A stretch of DNA of 64,000 bases from Burkholderia sp. GAS332 (lineage in GTDB: Bacteria > Pseudomonadota > Gammaproteobacteria > Burkholderiales > Burkholderiaceae). The notes under the pieces were generated by a model, which was given only the letters and a program-made list of their open reading frames with translations, was not told where the DNA came from and searched no databases. The stretch is from the NCBI GenBank assembly GCA_900142905.1, contig FSRV01000001.1, positions 2,976,001 through 3,040,000 on the forward strand, given 5' to 3'. The position numbers and the translations under genes were made by a program. This document shows, piece after piece, positions 63,273-64,000 of this stretch (position 1 is the first letter of the stretch; each line of letters opens with the position of its first letter).

Positions 63273-64000
63273 TTAATGTGCGGAAGCAGCCAGCAAGAGC
63301 TGGGGATTTTCGGGCGGGACGGTAGCAAGGCTGGTCGACGCCGACGGCTCCGGCGCGTATGCGGCCATCGCCTGAACCAGTTGCACCGCCTGATGATCAG
63401 CTCCGGCGTAAGCAGGAGCTGCCGCGCGAGCCGACCCGAAGGTCCGCGAACTCCAAGTGACCGCGTCTGTGACCGGATCGTAATGCGGGGTATCCAGCAA
63501 TGCACCGCTGATGGTGTTGATAGCTGTGGTTTGCCCAGTTGCCGGGTCTTTGAGAAACTGGGTGCCCATCCCGCCTGCCCGAATGTAGTCCTGTTCGATC
63601 AACTGCTGGGCTGCATTAAACTTAAAAACAAGGCCAGTTCCGTCACTAGCGGCAGTCGTCTGCCTCGTCTCCAAACCGGTTACCGGATCGTAGAGCATGT
63701 CTGCATATGAGCCATTCGGGCTGATGACCAGTACTTCCGTTTGCACACCTGCGGCGTTATACGTACGGTGGTAGACACGGTCGTCGCCGTCATATCGCAG
63801 GGTAAGCGTCTTCGAGCCGTCGGCGTTGATCGTGAGTCGATTGAATGAGCCGAGTAAGACTTCTTCGCCACCGCACCCACCGTTCAGGGCGCCGGTTACG
63901 TTGATACCGCCGTCGGCGACGGCGAGTGTTTCGCCGGTGATGTCGTTGTAAATGGTGTTGCCGTCAGCAGAGCCAAACTGCACGGTGGTACCTGCGCCGG
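63273..64000 (-). CDS. C-terminal part of an unrecognised large protein, probable type I secretion cargo
   Basis: The frame is open to the window edge, so only the last ~242 codons are visible. It has repeated Asp/Gly/Asn/Thr-rich beta-strand patterns: NADGSKTLTLRYDGDD, YNAAGVQTEVLVISPNGSYA, YDPVTGLETRQTTA and HYDPVTDAVTW. These resemble the YD/RHS-like or adhesin repeat style without a clear match. The end is Ala-rich with the aliphatic PQLLLAASAH. No RTX nonapeptide (GGxGxDxxx) is visible. Its position directly upstream of HlyB/HlyD/TolC on the same strand makes it the likely exported substrate. Confidence 0.6.
   Translation of the reverse strand, partial: GAGTTVQFGSADGNTIYNDITGETLAVADGGINVTGALNGGCGGEEVLLGSFNRLTINADGSKTLTLRYDGDDRVYHRTYNAAGVQTEVLVISPNGSYADMLYDPVTGLETRQTTAASDGTGLVFKFNAAQQLIEQDYIRAGGMGTQFLKDPATGQTTAINTISGALLDTPHYDPVTDAVTWSSRTFGSARAAAPAYAGADHQAVQLVQAMAAYAPEPSASTSLATVPPENPQLLLAASAH

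Overview
The window is GC-rich chromosomal DNA from a betaproteobacterium of the Burkholderiaceae, most likely Paraburkholderia or a close relative. This rests on gene content and order: sbp-cysT-cysW-cysA-cysB, rpsF-priB-rpsR-rplI, an arn operon with a split arnA, and hopanoid side-chain genes. The species is an inference. About 50 protein genes are supported. I saw no rRNA, tRNA or CRISPR array.

Region 1 (1-8100): moeA (cut by the window edge), then an aminotransferase-hom-thrC amino-acid operon on the minus strand. Between moeA and thrC lies an intergenic repeat broken by a 1,367-bp IS4-family element. The element has 21-bp terminal inverted repeats and a 10-bp target duplication, and its transposase is frameshifted. 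Upstream of the aminotransferase sit four head-to-tail ~22-bp repeats. Region 2 (8300-15840): the L-Ara4N lipid A modification operon (arnT, one SMR flippase subunit, arnB, arnC, formyltransferase, decarboxylase, arnD). Region 3 (15970-28720): Bcp peroxiredoxin, PIN-PhoH ATPase, NlpC/P60 lipoprotein, an SDR lacking its catalytic residues, Pit phosphate transport, dnaB, the rpsF operon, and an ECF sigma/anti-sigma pair.

Region 4 (28700-33800): LysR regulator divergent from the glyoxylate operon gcl-hyi-glxR, then a DUF3597 gene. Region 5 (33950-45260): asparaginase, the sulfate uptake operon with cysB, lexA behind two SOS boxes, two genes of unknown function, a universal stress protein, and a NodI/NodJ-type ABC exporter. 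Region 6 (45290-46263): two inverted copies of the intergenic repeat also seen at 1290-3014.

Region 7 (46264-54951): two minus-strand operons for hopanoid or glycolipid head-group synthesis (unknown membrane protein-glycosyltransferase-HpnK; HpnJ-HpnI-HpnL). They flank a plus-strand OmpR/PmrA-type two-component system. An identical 19-bp element precedes both operons and has the architecture of a PmrA box (CTTAAG-N5-CTTCAG on the operon strand). One copy lies in the divergent region shared with the response regulator. This suggests a local regulatory circuit for membrane lipid remodelling and is the most interesting signal here. Region 8 (55255-57891): cold-shock protein, succinate-semialdehyde-type dehydrogenase, GNAT acetyltransferase. 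Region 9 (57997-64000): a complete type I secretion system (TolC, HlyD, HlyB) downstream of the C-terminal part of an unrecognised protein that is probably its cargo.
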